Below, piece after piece: positions 57,856 through 64,000 of a DNA stretch of 64,000 nucleotides. The notes under the pieces are model-generated. The model worked only from the letters and a program-made list of their open reading frames with translations. It did no database searches and was not told where the DNA came from. This DNA comes from Tetrapyrgos nigripes. Taxonomy: Eukaryota > Basidiomycota > Agaricomycetes > Agaricales > Campanellaceae. The position numbers and the translations under genes were made by a program. The number at the start of each line of letters is the position of its first letter. Within the stretch, counting starts at the first letter, position 1. Location: positions 62,001-126,000 of the forward strand of contig JAACJM010000223.1 of assembly GCA_013368315.1 (NCBI GenBank), in the 5' to 3' direction.

Positions 57856-58181
57856 TGTTGAGCAGGCTATGTTCTATATACGTAGTGGCAACTGCATACT
57901 TACCTGGGGATGTAAAAGTGCTTGTTTAGAGCAGTTTGTTAGAGGTTAAGAGTGATGAGATGCAGGAGAAATCCTTTTTATTAGAGGGCAAACTACAAGC
58001 CCTTTTATACTGTTCTAGAGGGTACATACATGTGACTATCTAAGAACAATAAGCTAGAAACAATAAGATAAGGACAATAAGTCCCAGACAATAAAGTGTA
58101 GATAATAAGATTCTTATCACATCATTGTTGTGATTCCTTATTGTTGTGTTGATGGCTGCTTACATAATGCACTGTTCAACA
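57856..58181 (-). repeat. Copia B 5' LTR
   Basis: A complete 326-base LTR, TGTTGA...TCAACA. It is bordered inside by the minus-strand primer site GGTTATGGGCCC (57855-57844) and outside by TAGAC. Confidence 0.95.
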
Positions 58182-58186
58182 TAGAC

Positions 58187-61100
58187 TTTGTATGATTTTT
58201 GGAACCTCCTGTAGTGATCCCTGCACTTAAAGATTCCAACCTAAAAGTTAGCCCAAGGTAATTTCCCTCAAAACAGGATTGAAAGGTGGCTGTCCAAGCA
58301 GTGACACACTCAATCTGTTCATATTAGTGTTTGTTTGTCCATAAAGCTTCCATTACACCACTGCCTCCCACAACATTCTCTAGCACATGGGTCGACAATG
58401 ATTCCTTTGCCTCATTTGTATGATGATAATGCCTAAGAGAGTATCTCCTAACAGGCTATAGCACAGATATTTTATAAAAGTTTATGCAAAAATCATGGTT
58501 ATAACTGTGAATGCTATCTTATAAAAAACCACGGATGATTCTTGCTTATGAGGCATTTGTAAGTGATCTGCCATTCTCAGCATGGTAGCTCTGGTCTATA
58601 CTTCGGAAAATGCCTTCTCAGGCACTCACCTGCTGTCAGGCTTTTCAGGAAAACACTCTGAGTTCAGGTTATTCAGAAAATGCTTTAGGCTCAGGCTACC
58701 TGATGTATCCGACCCCCTGGGAATATTCCTGCCCTGCTTGGGCACATGCCCATTGCATCCATATATTGTGTTCAACAGAAACACAGGCAGATTTTTTTTG
58801 GAAATGCTCTGGGTTCTGGCTATTGCACAGCCCCCAGGAAATTCTTACATGACCAGGTTTCTGTTCCCTTACCTCCTCACCTTTTACTATCAAATTCTTG
58901 CATCCCACACCAATACAGAGCCCAAAGGTTGATTACTTGGGTCAGTCAAGAGTCTAAACTCAGATTTATCAGGGATATTTGGTAGTGTCAGTTTTTATGT
59001 GATTGGGGTCAGGCACACCTATACCAGAGCACAATCAATTGATTAGTTGTTGAGAACACTCGTAAGTGGAGAAACTGTATTATCTTCTCTTCCCAGGCAT
59101 TTTTGGGTACTAAATGTCAATCTGCACTTGATCAACAACAATTGTGGCTGAAAGAATAACCATCTTTGTAACTTTCTTGGGCATGTACAGTCCATACCGG
59201 TTCATGGTAGATGTATCAGTTGTGCATAAAATTACTTTTCGGTTGCTTTCTGGACCAAAAAACAATGACACCAAGTGGCTATATGCTGTGATCATTCACA
59301 GGTATGCTACTTTCTGACTTGATGAACCATCTTAAATAGCACCCAGAGGTCAAAGATAGGAATTTTACATGTGTATGGACTTATCTGCAGGTCTTGGTGC
59401 CAAGTGTTAATATATGCAGGGGGGTCTAGCAAACAATGGATGATCACCTTTTTGCAGTTTTTGCATCCCAAGTGCTTTTAGGGCCCTGCCAATTTCAGAT
59501 GGCCATAACATAGCTCTTTTCTCCATTTTTTGGTGATTTTAAAACTACTACATGATACCTCTAATCCAAGATGAATGTCCCAGATTGCTCATTTTATGAC
59601 CATTTTGTATCAGCACGCAAGTATATCTTGTATCACTCAACTTATGACTCCAGAAAATATTCATGGAGTGCAGTTACATATTTAAATCCTATCCTGAGCC
59701 TCTCTGAGGTGAAATATGCTCTGTCGATCCAACATGAGGTGAAGTAAAGACTGAGATGGTGGCCTAAGTGCCCAGGAAAAGCATGGGAATCTACCATGTT
59801 TGGTTCAACGTTTATTCCTTTGGATCAGTTATGAGCTCAAAGTTCGTTCTGGGAGAGATAATCTAATCCAATGATGTATCTAGAGCCACCTCAGCCTTAA
59901 TGAATGGACTGTGTGTATATGACAATGCAGGAGTTGTGTTCAACATTAATTCGACATTTATTCTGCAATTGGAACTCCAGTGACATGTCATCATTGTCAA
60001 CTGCCAAAGTTCAAACTGCCAGTGCAACTCATGGGCGTCCACTCCTTGTCCACTGCACTCATTTTCTACTTCCACGAAGGACAAGGATGGAGGCCTACAT
60101 GCACACTGGGCTTCATTCATTGGCAGTACCAAGTTTGCAGTACTTGGTCAAGTAAATTTTACAGTGCGTACTACTATGTCTTTCTAGTACACAGTACACT
60201 CATTTAGCCACTGTTTTATGTGCCTCTTACTCATTCTTTCCTGTCCTAGACCCACCACAATATCTCACCTCAACAGGCACTCAATTAGTTCCTCAATCCA
60301 ACTCCCTCTCACTGCATGGCACCCTTCCCCTTTGACCTAACAGCTTCCAACTCGAACTCTGACTCCATTTTCACACAATCCCCTCAAATTATTGCCATCT
60401 CAACTCCTTCTGCTTGGATTCCACTGTGTTTCTTTTGCCGCTGAAGGCATTTAAATCAGGCTGGCAGTTTAGAATAAAGATGAGGGCAGATGTGGTATAG
60501 GGAGTGAAGGCTCAGAGGTGGAGAGGTATGAGCTGAAGGAGTAGGAGTGTAAGAGAAGCTTAAGAAGGGGAGGCTGATATATGAGTGAGTAACCTTTATC
60601 TTAGTTTGTGTATGCATAGTGCCAACTGATACATTTTTATTCTTTCTTTCATCCTTGTTTTTGTACTGCCTGCCCACCACACTGTCAATGGTAAATGGGG
60701 TTTTACTTCCTTTACCCTTCCCACACTCTTCATCTCGCTCAGACGAACCCAATCCACCACAACCTGGTACCCCTGTAACCCACCTCTGATTGAAGACAAT
60801 GGTGCAGCATGGAGTTTTTCTGTTGTAATTCATTAGTCTCTGTAAACCCTATAACCATCTATACAAAATGATAGCCAGTGCATATAATTATGTCCATGCT
60901 GCATGTGTATAACAATATAACAATAAGCTACTGCCAATCATGTCCAACCAGATGTAACTAAATATAGATACTTGTTTTGGGATTGTGAGGCCAAAGCCAA
61001 TTTTGGAAGCCTTGGAAAGGGATGGACCTTGGTCCATAGGATGATGCCCAGAGCACCAGTCATATGAGTCTCCACCTTGGCCCTAGGATATTTGGCAGGG

Positions 61101-61250
61101 CTTTTATTAAAAAGGAGTCAGTTGTCATTTTTTGTATGAAGCTATCTAAGGAACAACCTGTGTCTCAGGGTGCTCCTAAGTTTTGAAACACTACAGTGGA
61201 CTGCTTTGTCAGACTTGCATCAACTCAACATGTTACACCCCTCCTTTAAA
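58187..61250. other. CpG-poor repeat debris, no gene seen
   Basis: CG dinucleotides are very rare over 3 kb. Frames are short and lack recognisable domains, introns or promoters. It looks like old methylated repeat DNA. I can assign no family. Confidence 0.5.
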
Positions 61251-61261
61251 ATTCTTTCATG

Positions 61262-63310
61262 TACCAGGATTATTACCAAACCTCAGAGGAAGAAACCACC
61301 AGCATGTGACTACTGCAAGGCACAACAAGTTTTGTGCCATCCTCAACCAGAAGGCAGGTCATGTCCTAGATGTCTAGGTAAAGTGAGTCTCTGTGTGAAT
61401 CACCTTGTATTCCTAACTGTCAACATTTGCAGGTGTACAACTACATCAGTTGTCAGAAGAAAATGTATATTTGTAGCAGCGAAGACTCAGAGAGCAGCTA
61501 CTACCAACAATGGGGATAATAGCACTGATGATGATACTCATACAATGGATCTGGACACTGTCAGGGATGGGGGTGATGCTCAGACATCTTATGGTCAACT
61601 CCAGATATCAAGGGGCTTGCAGTTGACAACAAATTTGGGTGCACCATATGCACCACAGACACACATGTGGGTGACTTCAAGTGCAGGCCTCAACGATGTA
61701 TATACAAGGCTGATCACATATGCTCCAGTTTCTTTTTGTCCGCAATTACAACTCCCAAAGCGTCTAATGCAGGATTTATTCAATGGTGTGTGTTCCATTA
61801 CCATAGGACATTTTCAAACTAAAACCTCATTCAGTGACGCAATAGCCTTCATCTATACACCTTATTACCTTCATCCTATCATGCCTTACAGCAGAGTATG
61901 CACTTGTCTTGTCAGCAGCAGTCAGCAACCATCTTCCCTCTCACCTCAGGAATGTGTCCTAGTCCACTGTATCTTTGCCATTGCATCTATGGTTTCTATT
62001 GACTGCCTTATAGTCAGCCCAGAACCTCTCCCTGCAGAATGTATCAACATTTTGACTTTCATCAACCCAGTGAAAAATATCAAAAGAGATCTAAGGGGAA
62101 TCAGTAGACAAAGAGATAGCATAGGGTTGTGTCATCAGCTGAGAGTGGAAGCACTGTAACAGGTGCAGAACAAAGGTATTGTTTTAGGGGTGTCACAAGA
62201 GAATGCAAGTTGTTATTTGTTGGATGCATTAGTTAGTCGTGAGTGTTGAAATTTCCAGGTGATCAGGGATGCCTATGAGTCAATGACCACAGAATATGAT
62301 GGTCCAAGCTCATACAGTGCAGCTTTTGCATGGCAAGCTTGAAGACTTGCCAAGGCTTGGTATCAACAGCCCCATGCTTATAACTCGATTTTTGGAACAA
62401 TAGACCATTCAGTCAGATGGGCTTCTTTCTTGGTGGGTGAATTGCATGTTTTCTTCCTCCTTCATATGCTGATCCTTGATCTTTAACCTTTCAGATGATT
62501 GACATGCTTCCAGCTGAACATTCAGATCATCTGTAGCCTTGTGTGTTCCTTGTTACCACTGTTACTTTGAGGATTATTTATATACATGCTCACAATGAGC
62601 ACCTCATGTGGCCACGACCAGTTATCCTTGGAAGAATTGGCCCCATTACTGAGTCAAGGCTGTAATGGATTGGGGCAGTTTTATGGATGTTTTCTATCCA
62701 GTGAGTTGCAGAGTTTGCTATCTTCTTAATCACGCTGAATGTGTATGTATGTCCTTCAGTCATCTTTCAGATCACTTGCCATGCAAGAGAGGTATATGAA
62801 AGGATCAGTGGACATGAGTAATCCTTTCTTATTTTGTCTATTATAAGCTGCTGATTCCAATCCATCCATTCCCACTGATTGGATTGCTTATGCATGAGGC
62901 TGCCACTACAACCTTCAAGTAATCAAAAGCTATGTTGCCTCTCTTAATCTCCTGCATCATGTATGTGACACTTTCAGCAAACAGGATGCCATGTTAGCAA
63001 ATCAAACCAAAACCAAAGCCAGAGCTACACAATGTAAGGGTCACGTCCTTTACTCCATATATAGTGCCTGCAATAGTATTCACACTGTACTGAATATTGT
63101 GGCCTTTTGGTCCAGTTGGAGGTTGGGTCTCATCACAGGCTGACCAAGCCTTTGCACACAATTCCCACTGTCATCAGAATCATATCAATTGGATGGACAA
63201 ATTTGACGTTGCATTTTTTACAAAATGGTGAAAGGAATGTTGGAACAGAGCTTGGTAGCAACTTTGGAGTCGACTTGACCAAAACAAGAAACAGAGCTCA
63301 GACAGACGTC
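61262..63310 (+). pseudogene. Zn2Cys6 factor, copy 5, CpG-depleted relic
   Basis: The segment follows the array genes from the zinc cluster (CDYCKAQQVLCHPQPEGRSCPRC near 61305) through to about 63240. At many places CG of the array copies is TG or CA here (for example CTCGTCGAG to CACAACAAG). The first intron is partly lost. TAA stands at about 62157 in place of an arginine codon, the WQAR motif has become WQA-stop, and later exons have several lesions. A 122-base insertion (63034-63155) lies between direct repeats ACACAAT. The C-terminal exons are missing. It lies over 30 kb from the array. Confidence 0.9.
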
Positions 63311-63328
63311 AATGGGTAGGACATCTTC

Positions 63329-64000
63329 TCAGAACGTAAACCCGTACTCAAGAAAGTAATCGATATTCGCCATGAAACCTTCCCAGTCTTCCTGATGGGT
63401 CCCAATGCTGGAGGGGGTATTAATATCTATCGTTCTTGTAAGCCACCTAAATAATCTCAGCTTACCTCGAGGATGTCATCATATGTAGGTCTCCTCCACT
63501 GGAAAAGGTCGATAAAGATTGATTTATGGGTTGCGGACCTGGGGCGCGATCTTGCGTTAGAAATTGTTCTTGTGAACCCTTGCAAAGACACCCACGTATC
63601 TCTTCATGCACGACATGCTGCAATTCCGACGAGCCAATGTCAAGAGATTCATCTCGAACCTGATGCACACCGCCGACATCGCTAGCGACCGTGCCATACA
63701 ACGCTGGTGTCCAATCATCCGGGGAAGACCCCAACACATTCGAAACTGAATTGAAACCATTGGAAAGGTCGTTGAAGAAAGCCGCGTCCATGTCAAGCGA
63801 TTCAGTGGTAGACGACGCTATATTGGACACGGAGGTGAGGATGTCTGCGCTCGAACCCGAATTTGTCATTCCTCGTCGCTGATCCTGGAAGGCTGAGGTT
63901 TCTTCAAATCCACTGGCCGTGGCAGGGTATGGCGTTCTTGATTCGGATAGGAAATTTAGATGTTGATTTGGATTTTGAATTGTCTGTGGTACGCGATTTG
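63329..64000 (-). CDS. C-terminal part of an unknown protein, cut by the window end
   Basis: On the minus strand a frame is open from the window edge to 63462. It is rich in Ser, Asp and Asn (SVSNIASSTTESLDMDAAFF...), like the acidic tails of fungal transcription factors. A GTAAGC donor at about 63468 suggests another exon. A plausible last piece (EDWEGFMANIDYFLEYGF, stop at 63331-63329) has the short aromatic/acidic ending often seen in Zn2Cys6 factors, but the phase across the intron is not settled. CpG content is normal, in contrast to the relic beside it. The N-terminal domain lies outside the window, so the family is a guess. Confidence 0.5.

Larger units (their letters stand above)
36763..58181 (-). 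mobile_element. Old Copia element B, minus strand, split by three insertions
   Basis: TAGAC flanks both ends (36758-36762 and 58182-58186). The 5' LTR (57856-58181) is complete. The 3' LTR is in two parts, 36763-36879 and 41907-42096, which together give its whole length. The internal order on the minus strand is primer site, gag, protease/integrase, RT, RNase H, polypurine tract. Insertions are the P450-bearing segment (about 36880-41906), a TAGCGG-rich segment (42767-44441) and the Gypsy element (44961-53094). Coding parts carry many stops and shifts, so the element is dead. Confidence 0.92.

Noticed and set aside
58582..60833. Several 60-125-residue frames on both strands
   Set aside because: No domains, introns or codon pattern; they lie in CpG-depleted debris.

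Overview
This looks like nuclear DNA of a filamentous basidiomycete (an agaricomycete). The evidence is short GT-AG introns of about 45-80 bases that break genes into many exons, Zn2Cys6 transcription-factor genes, an RTA1-type membrane protein, an agaricomycete-style cytochrome P450, and fungal Copia and chromodomain Gypsy retrotransposons. The window is an accessory, repeat-driven region with few intact host genes.

Layout. 1-5145: CpG-poor repeats with an acidic-coding minisatellite, a 20-base minisatellite, a 200-base satellite and an LTR-edge relic. 5151-10187: an intact, young Copia element (235-base LTRs, target duplication GATAT, 1488-residue polyprotein). 10430-11295: an element with inverted ends that holds a tRNA-like, SINE-type segment. 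11490-29742: a tandem array of Zn2Cys6 factor genes. Copies 2 and 3 look intact, copy 1 has a one-base frameshift, copy 4 has lost its zinc cluster, and an inverted relic lies at 22500-23165. The spacers carry hAT-type, TA-flanked, Harbinger-like and Mutator-like short elements, one nested in another. 29884-31227: a long-TIR element. 32146-34279: an RTA1-like multispanning protein, with a relic of its 5' end at 35350-35900.

36763-58181: one large nested structure. An old Copia element on the minus strand, flanked by TAGAC duplications, contains three later insertions: about 5.0 kb with a decayed P450 gene inside its 3' LTR (36880-41906), about 1.7 kb with TAGCGG repeats (42767-44441), and a full-length chromodomain Gypsy element (44961-53094, target duplication GTTCT). 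58187-61250 is CpG-poor repeat debris. 61262-63310 is a heavily decayed fifth factor copy, and the window ends in the C-terminal part of another gene on the minus strand.

Main points of interest. (1) The Gypsy element carries, antisense to its own pol and next to its 3' LTR, a separate three-exon gene with its own TATA box and a perfectly spaced Zn2Cys6 cluster. (2) The same element shows a -1 frameshift site (CCCAAAA before TAG) and a Tf1-style self-primer. (3) In-frame stops in the Gypsy, the old Copia and the P450 are nearly all TGA where CGA is expected, which points to C-to-T change at CpG, probably from cytosine methylation. (4) Independent transposons sit at matching spacer positions of neighbouring array copies. 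No intact host operon or pathway is visible. The factor array and the RTA1-like gene are the only plausible functional host genes.
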